Source of the DNA: Pseudoneurospora amorphoporcata
Lineage: Eukaryota > Ascomycota > Sordariomycetes > Sordariales > Sordariaceae
NCBI GenBank assembly: GCA_033297205.1
Contig: MU859152.1
Span: 62,001-126,000, forward strand
Reading direction: 5' to 3'
Length of the DNA stretch: 64,000 nucleotides
Numbering within the stretch: the stretch's first letter is position 1; the number at the start of each line of letters is the position of its first letter. Under the pieces are notes generated by a model. The model did no database searches. It was not told the origin of the DNA and was given only the letters and a program-made list of their open reading frames with translations. The position numbers and the translations under genes were made by a program. Positions 22,169 to 34,114 of this stretch are shown here, piece by piece.

Positions 22169-25100
22169 ATGTCATCACCACTTCCTGTCCCCTCCAAAGC
22201 TGCCTTGACAGCCCTCCGCGGACTTGTCGTGGGAACCTCATGCACCCTCGCGCTCATTGCCGAAGATCGCCGACGACGAATCAGGAACGCCTTGACCGCA
22301 ATTGAAAATGGAGAGCGCATCAGACAAGCCAGGAACTACAATACGGGCGGCGCCGCTTTGGCTGTGGCCCTGGAAGAAGAGTCATTGTTGGATGCGGGAA
22401 TCTTGCCCTTAGCTCCTGAGCCATCCGCCGCGCTGCCCGCGGAGATTGTCCGACAATACGATAACGCTAGGATTGCGGAATCGGAACGATTGCGAAGGGG
22501 AGAGGATGTCAGCGAGTCAAAAACAACACGGGGAGAACATGATTCCAGGCCACATCCTTGTGGGCAAAGCCGCAGAGACACACCAAGGTCGTTTACACCC
22601 AGGAAGCGAACCCTCACAGGACAGCACCACTTTATTCCACTGGTAGAAGGAGTACCGATCACGCAAACCCGGCCCTATCACAAGTTCTCAAGGCGGGCAG
22701 ACAATGAAGGAGGACGAAGCTCGCTCGCGTTCCCCAGCAATGATAGTATTGTCGTCATGATCCAGGAAGCTTGCAGGACTAAAGAGTTGGGACAAATGGA
22801 AAAGGCCGCATTATTAATCTTCGAAGCAACCACTCAAAACCAAGCCCCGAACAACCTAGACGACGCCTGGATGGAGGCATCTGCGTTACTCTGCCGGACC
22901 TACTTGGACTTGGAACGAGCTGAGGACGCCGCAAAGATTCTCTCTACCGTGTTAGCACGTGCACCGCTTACCGAGGCGCGATACTTCGACTTCCAACCTG
23001 TACGGCTAATAGAATCGCTTCTTGCCAAAGCGACGCAGGCGAAAACCAGGGAGAACATATGCTCAGCCAAACTCGAAACGGCCATCAGTCTCTTCCTACC
23101 GAGGTTCATAGAAAAGCCGGTGGTTCAGAGTGCAGAATTGCTTGCGGTTGGAAGAGCGTTGCTCGACCATGCTTTCGCTGTGGGGAAATCCACCAGGGCC
23201 ATTGACGTATACTGGAGGTGTATCTCGGTCTCGGAGAGCCAGTATGACTTCACCTCATGGGTTATCACCAAGCTTCACGACACTGGCGATTACAAGGCAG
23301 CCATTCGATTGTTCCTCGCCAACTACTGCAAAATGAGCCCAAGCGCGCCATCCATCATTCGCATTGCAGGACCGGTGGTGCAGTGTGTTGAGAAGGCCCA
23401 TAACTACAAGCCGGCTCAGGTCCTCAAGACCCTACTCAACATTGCCTCCGCGGAGTGTCAGCTCAAAACGGAATGGATCATGAGACTCCTGACTGCTCAC
23501 TGGAGACGACATGGCAGCTTTGAAGAGTTGGAGGCATTATTCCAGCAACTCATAGAGGTGGGCTTGAAGGATGTCGTGTACCATCTGGACGGCGTGTACC
23601 GCGTCATGATCGAGTTGGCATTGGAAGCCGGGGAAGATTTCAAGGCAGAGTCAATTTTCGCCCAAGCCTCGGCAGAGTTGCCACAGCTGGCTCACGACGT
23701 ACGGCTGCTTGGTATCTTTGCACGCTTCAAGGCTAAGCAGCAAGACTGGGAGGGAGTCAGGGAATCATTTGCAGCCATGAAGTTGGACTCCAAGCCGGCC
23801 CTTGATGCGTGCGGTACCGCCTTCGTCCCTGTGGTCAAAACCTACGCAAAGGATCATACGGTCCAGGAGACTGATGCCTTTGTGAGATCCTATATCACCG
23901 ACCTAAAGGTGCCTCTCAGCCGGTTCCTTGTTACCCTCATGGCGAAGCAGTATGCCTCCATTCGGAATCTCGAGTCCTTCGTCGAGTGGCTTGAATACTG
24001 CAGCATCGCGGGATTCCAGGTTGACGCCGCATTCACCAACGCCGTACTTGTCAGCTGCCGAAGAAACTGGAATGTCCCTTTCCGAGACCTTCGAACACTG
24101 TTCCGCAAGCTCAGGGCGTTGAATCCCAACTTTGTCGATAGACACACGGAACGCGTCATGATGGATGCAGCACTCTCATCAAACAACAAACTTGAGGGAG
24201 GCTTTGCTCGCGGACGAGTTCTCTCGTTACGCATAACTCCCAACATGGGCCCTGTCAAGGGTAAATGTGACACCGAACATGAGGTCACCCTGGCGATGAA
24301 GGAGGCGCTGAGCTACAGGCATCCAGCCAAAGCACTCAGCATCTACAAGCGCGCCCTCCACCTCGGCATGCCCTTCAGCGAGTGTGCTCTAAGGCTGGCA
24401 GTCAACGCCCAGCTAAAGCTCGAAAACAAGCCCTACAGGAAGACTTACGATCTTGTCCTGAAAGCCCAGGACCAAGGCAACAACGTCGACCCCATCCTCA
24501 ACTACCTCCTAGGCCTACAACTCGCCGACCTCGCCGCAAAAGGCGGCGAAATCAGGAGCATTGTGCAAACAGCCATTGACCGAATCAAAGAAGTCGGCCT
24601 CAAAATAGCCGACACGTTCTTGCACCGTGCCGCTTTGATCTGCCTAACATCCGGCCACTTTGAGGGAGCGCACCACTACGCTCTGATGGCCGCCGAGTCC
24701 AACAACCACTCGGAGCCCTGCTACAACCTAGACAACTTCCGCATCATGCTTTACTCCTTCGCCGGCCTGCTCAATATTGACGGCATCCGCCAGGTGCTGG
24801 CCAAGGCCCTGTCCAGCAACTACAAGGAGCACACAGGCTGCCTCAAGGCGCTCAAGCGGGCGCGCGAGATGGTCATGGAAGCGCGGCTCAACGACGCCAA
24901 GACGCAGCAGAGACATGACGCGTACGATGTCTTGAGCGAAGGGATAGACAAGATGGTCGAGTCCCGTCAAAGGTTGCAGAGCCAGCGCGCGAAGCTGGGG
25001 ATGGAGTCGGTTAGGATTATGCGACAGGCGGCGCTGGATGCGGGCGTTGCTCCCGTGGACTTTGCTGAGATCCCGTGGTTGAATAGCAGCAAGCCTAGGA

Positions 25101-25291
25101 TCAGGCAGGATGATGATGGGGCGGAGCTGGATTTTGAGGAGGAGTTCCGGAGGCAACAGGAGGGGCAGGAGGAGGGGGGTAAGGCGGCTGTTTTTGATGA
25201 GCTTTTGGTTTTGGATAGTACGTTTTCTACGGCGGGTGGTAAGATGGTTGGGAATGGAGCTGGTTTAGCACAACCTGTGCCGGCGGCGTGA
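22169..25291 (+). CDS. Large pentatricopeptide/TPR-like helical-repeat protein, probably mitochondrial
   Basis: A single uninterrupted frame encodes 1040 residues. The first 60 residues are basic with a hydrophobic stretch and the IAEDRRRRIRNAL segment typical of large Sordariomycete PPR proteins, consistent with mitochondrial targeting. From about 190 to 960 the protein is made of repeated helix pairs, for example AIDVYWRCISVSESQYDFTS and SIYKRALHLGMPFSE. The C-terminus is acidic and Gln/Glu-rich. PPR proteins of this kind bind organellar transcripts and control their stability or translation. I cannot assign a target RNA, and the alternative is a TPR scaffold. The gene lies beside two other mitochondrial genes. 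Confidence 0.75.
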   Translation: MSSPLPVPSKAALTALRGLVVGTSCTLALIAEDRRRRIRNALTAIENGERIRQARNYNTGGAALAVALEEESLLDAGILPLAPEPSAALPAEIVRQYDNARIAESERLRRGEDVSESKTTRGEHDSRPHPCGQSRRDTPRSFTPRKRTLTGQHHFIPLVEGVPITQTRPYHKFSRRADNEGGRSSLAFPSNDSIVVMIQEACRTKELGQMEKAALLIFEATTQNQAPNNLDDAWMEASALLCRTYLDLERAEDAAKILSTVLARAPLTEARYFDFQPVRLIESLLAKATQAKTRENICSAKLETAISLFLPRFIEKPVVQSAELLAVGRALLDHAFAVGKSTRAIDVYWRCISVSESQYDFTSWVITKLHDTGDYKAAIRLFLANYCKMSPSAPSIIRIAGPVVQCVEKAHNYKPAQVLKTLLNIASAECQLKTEWIMRLLTAHWRRHGSFEELEALFQQLIEVGLKDVVYHLDGVYRVMIELALEAGEDFKAESIFAQASAELPQLAHDVRLLGIFARFKAKQQDWEGVRESFAAMKLDSKPALDACGTAFVPVVKTYAKDHTVQETDAFVRSYITDLKVPLSRFLVTLMAKQYASIRNLESFVEWLEYCSIAGFQVDAAFTNAVLVSCRRNWNVPFRDLRTLFRKLRALNPNFVDRHTERVMMDAALSSNNKLEGGFARGRVLSLRITPNMGPVKGKCDTEHEVTLAMKEALSYRHPAKALSIYKRALHLGMPFSECALRLAVNAQLKLENKPYRKTYDLVLKAQDQGNNVDPILNYLLGLQLADLAAKGGEIRSIVQTAIDRIKEVGLKIADTFLHRAALICLTSGHFEGAHHYALMAAESNNHSEPCYNLDNFRIMLYSFAGLLNIDGIRQVLAKALSSNYKEHTGCLKALKRAREMVMEARLNDAKTQQRHDAYDVLSEGIDKMVESRQRLQSQRAKLGMESVRIMRQAALDAGVAPVDFAEIPWLNSSKPRIRQDDDGAELDFEEEFRRQQEGQEEGGKAAVFDELLVLDSTFSTAGGKMVGNGAGLAQPVPAA

Positions 25292-26389
25292 AGGGGTCAC
25301 TTGGGAAGACTTGGAGAGGCATATACATACTTTGCATACCTTACCTATGTACATATAGCAGCATATGGAATAGTTGGACAATGGAAAAAGTCCTTACATA
25401 TGAATGTGTTACCTTCAGATACTCCTCTCGATACGGTGTGATGGCACCGCGAAAAGTCAATTGACAATGCATATGTCTTGTCCTCACATCCTCGTATAGT
25501 AACTCCCAAGACGTAATCTGGTTGGACATTTGGGCCAGCCGTAGGTAGAGGTTGTCATCATCACGCCGCGTTCGAGCGTGAATCGACTCACATCCGGATG
25601 TCAATTTGGCGGTCAGGGGCAGAAAGGGGTACCCGCGCCATGTTGGCCCGTGCGCCATGCCATTGGCTTCGTCTGATTGGCTGGATGTTTACGGTGTTTC
25701 CCGCCATGGGACGATTTGTTGTTCTTGAGAAAGTTGACGGGGCTTGTTGATGTGTACCACCGAGATTTCCCCTTTTTGGTGGTTTCTTGGGGATGGCAAA
25801 ATCTGCTTTTGTTTGTTGCCCCGCGTGTTTTTTTTTCTGTAGATCATCTGTCTTACCTACGCGTTGGTTTGTCTGGCGACGTGCCGGGTCAAAAAGCTCC
25901 AGATACCAGCCCGGTACTAGGGAAACCAGCGAGGTGCCCGTAGCAACCAAAACCCCCCACTGCGTAGTGTACACTAGCAATAAATAGGGGTTCTTTGTTA
26001 TCGATCCCGACAACCCATATCTGCCCATACAATCGTTCGATCATCGTCCTCGACCCGTTCGCTACCCAAAAAATTTACGAGACACGAAACCCTTGCCCAC
26101 CCATCCATCGATTGAAGCCATTCCCTTCCAACGCCCCGTCGAATCTCTACCGCGACAAGACACTTATTTCTAATCGACGTGTTTGTTGTTTCCTGGTTGC
26201 TGCCCGCTGTGTTTCCTTATCGCAAGCTACGTACTACACACTCCCGCTTTCTAGACCCCACACGGCGGACGAGGATCGTCTACAACACAAGTTCGGGAAC
26301 CTTAACGACCCGATCCATACCGATACGTCAAGCACTTGACAGCCACATCACATAGACGGATACATAATAAACCCTCGTATTTATCTCCC
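25292..26389. other. Promoter and leader region of squalene epoxidase
   Basis: About 1.1 kb without a supported gene. The last 350 bases are pyrimidine-rich and likely include the leader of the squalene epoxidase mRNA. Confidence 0.45.
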
Positions 26390-27952
26390 ATGACCATCGA
26401 AACCGATTCCGCCGAGGTCCGCAATGCGCAGCGGCGAGAGAAGCACCACGAGGCGGATGTGGTAATAGTAGGCGCCGGCGTCTTTGGTTGCGCAGCCGCG
26501 TATGCGCTTGCCAACCAGGGCCGTAGCGTGATCCTGCTCGAGAGGTGGATGCACGAGCCCGACCGGATAGTGGGCGAGTTGCTACAGCCCGGAGGTCTAC
26601 AAGCTTTACAGAAGCTCGGGCTGGGCCACTGCGTCGAGGGCATCGATGCCATCACCTGCTACGGATACCACGTCGTCTTCCACGGAGAGCATGTAGCCAT
26701 TCCTTATCCCGTGGTGGACGATCAAGGCAAGGTGTACGCTGGCGAAGCGGCGGCGCGAGTAGAGTCGACAACAAGCACAGCGAACGGCAAGACACATAAT
26801 GGACCCAAGCTACGACGACCCGAAGGCCGATCCTTCCACCACGGCCGCTTCATCAGCCAGCTCCGCAAAGCCTGCGCGGCGCACCCCAACATCACCATCT
26901 TCGAAACGACTGTGACCTCGGTCATCCGGGGCTCGCACTCCGAACAAGTCTTGGGAGTTGAAACCCTCACCACGGACCGTGAAACCGGCGAAAAACAGCC
27001 CGACTTCTTCTTTGGCCAGCTCACCCTCATCGCCGACGGCTACGACTCCAAGTTCCGCAAGCAACTCCTTCCCACGGGCATCACCCCCGTCGTGCGCTCC
27101 AAGTTCTACGCCCTCGAACTAATCGACTGTCCTTTCCCTCCCTCCAACTACGGCCACGTCGTTATCGGCAAAACCTCCCCGATCCTGCTCTACCAAATCG
27201 GCACGCACGAAACCCGCGCTTTAATCGACATTCCACATAACCTCCCCGCCGCTTCTGCGGCCAACGGCGGCGTGCGCGGTTACATCGAAAACACCGTCGT
27301 GCCCAGTTTGCCCGAATCCGTGAGGCCTTCCGTCCTCGCTGCCCTCAAAGATGGCAAAATCCCCCGCTCCATGCCCAACTCTTACCTCCCTGCCTCGGGG
27401 AAAGCCAACACCGCCCGCACCCCGGGCGTTTTGTTGCTAGGCGACGCATACAACATGCGTCACCCCCTGACAGGCGGAGGCATGACAGTCGCCTTTTCCG
27501 ATGTCGTCCTTTTGGCTTCGTTGCTACACCCAGACCGTGTCCCCAACCTCGCTGACGCCAACGCGGTAGAGCAAGCCATGAAGGAATTCCACTGGCGCCG
27601 CAAAGCCTGGACCTCCATCATCAACACCCTGGCGCAAGCGCTGTATAGCTTGTTTGCGGCGGATGATTGGCAGCTTGATGCCCTGAGAAAGGGTTGTTTC
27701 GCGTATTTCCAAATGGGAGGGGCGAAGACGGACGAACCCGTTGCGTTGATGGGTGGACTTTTGCATGAACCTACCGTGCTGGCGAGACACTTCTTTACGG
27801 TGGCGTTTGTGGCGATTTGGTTGCATTGGTGTGAAAGGGTGAGGAGTTTTTGGGGCTTGTGGAAGGCGCCGTTGTTGTTGGTTGATGCGGTGCTGATTCT
27901 TTGGAGGGCATGTGTGGTGTTTTTGCCGACGATTTGGAGGGAAGCTGTTTGA
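26390..27952 (+). CDS. erg1: Squalene monooxygenase (squalene epoxidase)
   Basis: One exon of 520 residues. It starts with the FAD-binding Rossmann motif VVIVGAGVFGCAAAYAL (about 24-40). The middle holds LIADGYDSKFRKQL (the DG motif) and the C-terminal half LLGDAYNMRHPLTGGGM (the GD motif that binds the FAD ribityl chain). Hydrophobic C-terminal segments attach it to the ER. It epoxidises squalene to 2,3-oxidosqualene in ergosterol synthesis and is the target of terbinafine-type antifungals. The frame stays open upstream to 26336 but only through a TTG, so the ATG at 26390 is chosen. Confidence 0.97.
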   Translation: MTIETDSAEVRNAQRREKHHEADVVIVGAGVFGCAAAYALANQGRSVILLERWMHEPDRIVGELLQPGGLQALQKLGLGHCVEGIDAITCYGYHVVFHGEHVAIPYPVVDDQGKVYAGEAAARVESTTSTANGKTHNGPKLRRPEGRSFHHGRFISQLRKACAAHPNITIFETTVTSVIRGSHSEQVLGVETLTTDRETGEKQPDFFFGQLTLIADGYDSKFRKQLLPTGITPVVRSKFYALELIDCPFPPSNYGHVVIGKTSPILLYQIGTHETRALIDIPHNLPAASAANGGVRGYIENTVVPSLPESVRPSVLAALKDGKIPRSMPNSYLPASGKANTARTPGVLLLGDAYNMRHPLTGGGMTVAFSDVVLLASLLHPDRVPNLADANAVEQAMKEFHWRRKAWTSIINTLAQALYSLFAADDWQLDALRKGCFAYFQMGGAKTDEPVALMGGLLHEPTVLARHFFTVAFVAIWLHWCERVRSFWGLWKAPLLLVDAVLILWRACVVFLPTIWREAV

Positions 27953-28482
27953 GAGTTTTGGGCTCGGGGATGGGATGAGGAGGAGAATGGGGATATAATA
28001 ACTGACGTTGGGGGGGGGATGAAGGAATGAAGCGCTTATCAAAGCGCTATGAAGTGACGGAAAGTGGCAGAAGATGAAGGATATGATGAGACTTGGAAGA
28101 AAAGATGAATGGCCTGCAAAAGTTGTTTGGACAGACCCCCCTTGGTTTTATGGGCACAGCGTCCTGTTGCCGTGTATATTTAGCTTTCTTTTTCTCATGA
28201 TATAGTAGGAATCATCAGGTACAATAATGCTAATGACTGAAAGAAGATAATCATGGTTTTGAGCCTCTGTCAGTGATTAGTCCAAAGCTTTAAACTTCTT
28301 TGCCATTCCCATCACAATCCATTCCGTAGCTATCTGTTGCTCCCGATCATGCAGATTCTCAATTAGGTATATCCCCGTCAAATCCAATCATTTTCCAAAT
28401 GTACACGGAACGAATGCGTTCACCTGCCGAAGAGATGTCTCAGAGCAAGTACGATCGCTTCCTCACCATTCGATACGTTGTC
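27953..28482. other. Convergent 3' intergenic region
   Basis: This is 530 bp between the stop codons of squalene epoxidase and the next minus-strand gene. No gene is seen. Confidence 0.5.
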
Positions 28483-31206
28483 CTACAACATATCATAATC
28501 CGAATCTGCCCCCACCGTCGAACTCCCATCATCCGAACCATCCAGATCTTTCAGCCCTCCATCTGAATCATCATCAAGCATGAAGTTATCCGTATCTGGG
28601 TACCCAAGTCTTCTCGCCAGTGCTGCTGTTGTACTGCCTTGCTCTTGCCGTGACGATGAAGCACCACCACCCACACATGTCCCCGGAGTATTGGTTTTCG
28701 TACCGTCTACGTACCCAGCCAACGCCCTTCCCACCGCCTGATGTTCCGCCGGCTGCGTATGCATAGCATCCGCGTACTCGCCATCTTCCCTAGAGGTAAG
28801 GGAGAAATCCTCGGATGATATTTCCGAAGGGACCGCCACAACCCGATGACGATTTGGTCCTCCAGGGTCTAGGCTAAGTCGTCCAATTCCACCAAGTCCC
28901 GTAGTACTTGTTGTTGTTACGCTTTGCTGAGCATCCATGCTTTGCACCGTTGCCGTTTGTGTTGTAGTAGCACTGCGGGCACTGATGATTTCGAACCTGT
29001 CGAGATTACCGCTCAGCTCGGAAACACCGTAGATGGAACCACCAATCCTGTCGTCGTCGTCCATCATGATCGTGTCATCACCATCATCAACGCGGGTTCC
29101 CGTGCCTGTAGTCCTGGTTCCCGTAGTCGGAATCGTATACCCTGTATGATACGCCGGTCCGGGCTCACTCGGTCCCATTTCCGCGGGGGGGATGGCTTCC
29201 TGAAAGACACCGCCCGACCCGTCATCGAGGCCGTTGGCCCAGAGAGGCAGGAAATCCATTTCTGGGGAGGTTAAGCCGGGTAATAGTAAGTGGTCGGAGA
29301 GGAAAAATTGAAAGGGCTCTTCGTCGTAAACCTTGCCCAGGACTTTGTCGCAGAGGGCGGTGAGGACTGCGAAGAGTTCGCTCTCGAACTGGTAGAGATT
29401 GAATTCATTCAGGTTCTTGGAAAAGGGGTCGAACCAAATTTCTCCCTTTGCAGGTTTCTGCTGGAAATCGAATTGGGGAAGGCCAGCTGCTTTCCAGAGG
29501 GATACATATTTGTCGGCATAAGTTTTGATTGCATACCCGTTGTAAGTAGAGAGGCTGAGAGAGCCGCCGCCGGAGTGGTTTGCTAAGGTCTGGCCGCGAA
29601 GGCTTTCCCAGAAGAAAGGGGTAAGGACGCGCTGTGAGTGGCTAAGGTTCTCGTACAGGTGCCTGAGGGAGTCGCGTTCGTGCTTGTATACATAATGGGC
29701 GCGTTGGCCTTCGATGAGGGTGGCGAGACGGCCGACTGAAGCGTGTTCCCGGAGACACCTTTGAATAATATTGTGGAAGGCGCCGACAAGGGCTTGGAGG
29801 AGGTTTCCATGGGCAGTCTTGAGCTCGTCGCTTCCATGTTCGCGAACAATCGAGGTTTGCGCTTTTAGAAGGTCCCATTCATCGAGACCGGTGCCGATAC
29901 GGTCGAAGACGGTGTTAGAGCGAAGCATATCGACTAGGCCGGTTATCCGTTCAAAGAAGGCGCGACTGGCATATTCAACAGGGTCCGATGGTAAGTCGCC
30001 ATAGTCGTCTCTTCTTCGTTGGGCCCAGGTAAGGGCTGGACGTCTCGGCGAGGGTTCCGGTGCTGCATAGTCGACGGCTAGTTCGCTCACGAGGATCCTA
30101 AAGGCAGCAATGAGAACACTAGGAATTTGAAGAGCAAGCGCGAGTTGGAAGGATCTCTCAGGGCAGATTTCGACAAATTTGGTGTTGGGTGGGGCGATGA
30201 GCCACTGTGTGACTGGATCAATCTGGACATCGATGTGTTAGTATGGTTTGATGCTATCGGAATGGGGAAGATTGGGTTCATAAAAATTACTCACAACTAC
30301 CTGGGGTATCTCCAGGTGTATTGCCACTTGAGCGACTGTCCACATGCGTGCAGCTGAGTTGAGAAGAAGACCGTTTCCGTTGATAGCGTGAAGCACCCTC
30401 ATGATGGCAGCCCGGTGCCGTATTCCGCAGTAGTCTGGGACCTTCCGGAACGCGGGAAAATAATTAGGATATTCGTCGACGTTCTCCGGGCATTCGTCAA
30501 CGATACCAGGGACTTTCTTGGGTTGCCATTCGGATCTGTCCATGGAGCCTGCAAAGTGGTTTGTGAGATTTTGATCTAGATACAAAGTGTAAGAGGGCCT
30601 GGACTTACAGAATTGCAGGAGACTCTTGCACGCATCATCATGGCCAAGGGCAAGCATGGCACTTACCGACCTGCTAGCAAGGGGTCTTTTATCCCAGATG
30701 CTCATCTCGGGTCCAATCTCTAAGACTCCCTCTGGGCAATAATGTCCGGCCAAAAACCATAGCTTGACCATCTTTGGAAGCCAAAGGGCAGCAGTGAGGT
30801 CGGCCAGCTCTGAGCCCTCAGTGGGGGGTGTGAAGTCGAGCACGTAGTCAATCCCAGGGGGCAATGTCTCCATTCCTAGTTGGCGGCGCATGCGAACCTG
30901 GCGCTTGGGGTCGAACATGGCGTTGATCTTGCTTGACTTGAGACCGACAAGTGTTGGGAAGCTCATTCTGAGCCACAGTGTCTGCCACGCACTCCCATTA
31001 CAAGCAATGGCGTTCGTGTTCTTTGGAAAGGTAACAACCGCAAGAACATTGCCCTCTCCATCCTCCGCCGTTCTGCTCATGAGAAGGTTTAACTCGTTAA
31101 AGTGATGGTTGATAGCATTCTCGACGGACAGTTCCAGGGGGGAGGGTGATGGAGGCCGTTCGGGGGCGGGGGGTTCGGGGGCAGCGGGTTCTGAAGGCCA
31201 CTCCAT
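28483..31206 (-). CDS. Unrecognised fungal protein of about 863 residues
   Basis: I do not recognise this protein. Three exons, 31206-30609, 30548-30295 and 30222-28483, join in frame. The 60-nt first intron (GTAAGT...TTTGCAG) is a multiple of three and has no stop, so retention would add 20 residues. The second intron is 72 nt with a perfect TACTAAC branch. The N-terminus is Pro/Glu-rich (PPAPERPPSPSPLE), followed by a globular region to about residue 520 (WLPKMVKLWFLAGHY, ALALQIPSVLIAAFRILV). The last 300 residues are Ser/Thr/Gly/Asp-rich and look disordered, with acidic clusters and a DSDYDML end. The ATG at 31206 is chosen; an upstream in-frame ATG at 31377 adds a stretch that reads like leader sequence. 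No signal peptide or clear membrane segment is seen. Confidence 0.75.
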
Positions 31207-32954
31207 GACGGCGAATTGGCGGTGTACAAGGTATTTAAATGCAGGATGAATTAAGCAAGATATCCCAAGCTGGCAGCAGACAAAGGACGGCGGGATCGAG
31301 AGAGAGCTGTCGGAAGAGGCCGCAACCGAGAGAACGAGAGAGGGCAAGTCAAGGTGTGCGCAAGATGGATGATACAAAGCTTATAGCTGGGTGGACTTGT
31401 TTATGGAAAAGTGACGGTGGTCAAGTTGATGATGATGCGAACGCGTCAAAAATAAAGTCAAGGGTAAATGGTTTGAACCTCAAGGCTTTGGTGATAAGCA
31501 AGTTGAAGAAAAGTTGACGACGATGAATGAGGATGGTAAGAGGTAGGCAGCTGCCTGAGGGGTTGTCCGGCACAGCTGCGAGTGACAGCCTAAGCAGATG
31601 AACTGGATGTCAGCCTCAAGCGAAGAGCGCATCAAAGAAGAGAGAGTTGAGTTGGTGAAACCATGGAGACCCAACCCGGCTGGGATTGGTGACTGTCCCG
31701 CAAGAGGCCCCGTTGCCTGCTGCTTGAATGAGTCCTGTCAGCTTTCATTCAAGTTGCCTGATGCTGCCTGCATAAAGGCAATCAACCAGCCAGGCCTCAT
31801 TGCTGGTGTGGAGGGTTAGGCAGCCACTGCATGAAGCCAGATGGATTGCTGGAGCCAAACAAAATCCAGCAGATGGGATATCAAAGACCGATGCGGGGGA
31901 TTGCCATCTGTATTTGCAGTTTGAAAACGGATCGGCAGTCGTACCCCAGGCCAACACGTCGGAGTGCATGCTTAGTGCAATGAATGGAAGTCAAGGACGC
32001 ATTGATTGGAGCGCAGAATTAACATGACTTTGAGCGTCCAAGTTTCTTATGTCGGAGTAATCCACAAATTACCCCCAGTAACGATACCGATGAGCTCCAT
32101 CATGAACGTTGAGCTTGCCTACAAGCATAAAGTACCTACTATCATCAGGCACGTCAGCAATCGGCATATCCGCCCGCCTTATAGAAACGTCAGGACGAAC
32201 CTCCGAACGCCTGGGCCAAGCAGGTCCCGGAGAAACACCCCGCACTTTGTGCCGGCCTTGGCTCTTTTAGTGGCCTCGGTGATCAGCCGATCTTGCACGC
32301 AGAGATGGTCTAGGCCTCAACACTTCAGGTTCCGCGGGCAACAAACGTTGAACCATCAACCTCTCACAGCTCGCCGCCTCTTCCACAGCATGGATAACCA
32401 CCATGAGCTAGCAAAAGTTTGATGATGGTTCACCATGGTCCAGGTATCGATGCATCATGTCGGATGAAGTGTGTCGCGTGCCCATTGCCTCTCCCCCGCC
32501 CTCGGCCCGCTGCCGACCCGGTCAAAGCACACATGGCCCGCGACGTCAGTCCATTTTCGGTTCATCGTATGAGATCGCATATATATTTCAAGAAAGCTTA
32601 GTTTCCTCTCGACGAAACTGCGATAAGGGGAGGCGACAATAACAACACGAGAACCAACTCGGAGAGTTATTTCAACTTGTGAGACTTGGTATCCAATCTA
32701 TCACTCCTACCTATTTGAACTTGAACAGAAACACACAAGACCCCTCCTACCCCAGACCCAAGTCCTAAAACATACAAGACCACCCCTGGTCTGGCTCCGG
32801 TCTATATAAGCATTTGTCTACATTTTCAGACTACCATTGGATATCTCACCGCCTGCCTAGACCCAGCAGGCCTAGCTATCTGATTCTGCTACCTAGTCCT
32901 CTCTGCTTTTCCCCCTTGATTGCTTCATACCGAGGTCACCGTTTTCAGCCGAAC
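31207..32954. other. Divergent intergenic region
   Basis: About 1.8 kb lies between the unknown minus-strand gene and the 82-residue gene. A TATATAA at 32803-32809 is a second possible core element for the plus-strand gene. No coding region is supported. Confidence 0.45.
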
Positions 32955-32962
32955 TATAAAAG
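32955..32962 (+). promoter_or_regulatory. TATA box of the 82-residue protein gene
   Basis: TATAAAAG lies about 120 bp upstream of the ATG at 33081, a plausible core promoter position. Confidence 0.4.
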
Positions 32963-33080
32963 CAAACCTTGGTCCCCGTCCTTTGCTCCGGATCTCTATA
33001 CATTCTCATCTTTCTTTTTTCAATCATAAACCCAAACCACACAAACGAGTACAAACTTCGCAAAACAAAACACAACAAAC

Positions 33081-33502
33081 ATGTTTCCCTCTCCCGCTTC
33101 CCGCACCGCCCTCAGCGGCGGCGGCGTCCCTTCCACCGGCGCCACTTCTTCCTCCCCGGGACTGTTTGTGTAAGTCCACCCTTCCACCTTCCAACCAACC
33201 TTCCTTTTCCTATCCCCCATCGTGGACCTCACGAACATCACGACTACCAAATCAAGAACCCCAGCATACCCACCAACCACACACAACCTCTACACCTTTA
33301 TACATACATACCCATTCAACTTCTACTTACCATTCTTCCTAGCCGCCACCCCCGCCTAGCCATCTTCACCCTCGCCCTCGCTGGCGTCGGCGCCACCTTC
33401 AAGTACGTGTCAACGACGATCCGCAACAACGAGCTGGCGCAGAAGAACTCGCCTGGTTCGCAGTTTTATGTGAGCGTTGATAGGAGTGGTGGAGGGATTT
33501 AA
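33081..33502 (+). CDS. Small one-membrane-segment protein, 82 residues, function unknown
   Basis: Two exons, 33081-33169 and 33343-33502, are separated by a 173-nt intron (GTAAGT...TTCCTAG), long for this window. Residues 1-28 are rich in Ser, Gly and Pro. They are followed by VRHPRLAIFTLALAGVGATF, a short basic stretch and one hydrophobic helix, then a polar tail ending SVDRSGGGI. A basic flank, a single helix and small size are common in mitochondrial inner-membrane accessory proteins, but this is inference. The A-rich context ACAAAC before the ATG is favourable for initiation. Confidence 0.7.
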
Positions 33503-34114
33503 TGTGGCTCTGCAAGCTGTATAGGAGGAGATGAAGGATCGGCAAGGGAGATTCTTGGGATGTGGTGTATGAATGAGTCAATGAGTGATGAATAATGAAA
33601 CCATGTGAACGAGTTGATTGATGCTGGAGCTGTAACTAAGAAGTTGTATCATGGCATTGAAGATGGCGGGTTGTTTAGGATCAAGATTTCGGGGGATGGG
33701 ATTGTACGAGAAGAGGAGAAGAACAAGTTGCACTTGGGGTTGGGTCAGCGGCGATTTCGCCAAAAGAACGGCAAGAATGTCCAACGCGGTGACACGAAGA
33801 TAGCCGGTGAACGCGTCAAGTTTGGTAGAACGCAACGAGATATGAATTCGAGAACCTCATGAAGATGCTAACTACATATCGAGCGTGTAAAATCATGAAT
33901 AATATGCTGTAAGCTCAATTTCAACGCCTTCCCAATGCAACAACTACCATGAAACAGTGCTATGTAGTATCAAATGCCAAACCATCGAAATCAAAACCCA
34001 TATGAGAGTGAGAAGACGAAACAAATACTACCAATACTCAAACATGCACATGCAAATTATGCAAAGGATATCAATCACTCACCCCCCTTCCTCTTCCTTA
34101 ATCCGTGCTGACCC
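33503..34114. other. Convergent 3' intergenic region
   Basis: This is 612 bp between the stop codons of the 82-residue gene and the TRP channel gene. No gene is seen. Confidence 0.45.

Noticed and set aside
26336..26389. 18-residue upstream extension of squalene epoxidase
   Set aside because: The extension opens with TTG and contains no ATG; the ATG at 26390 gives a normal family N-terminus.
31207..31377. 57-residue upstream extension of the unknown 863-residue protein
   Set aside because: It reads like leader sequence (Ser/Leu/Cys-rich) and the downstream ATG begins a coherent Pro/Glu-rich N-terminus; not excluded outright.
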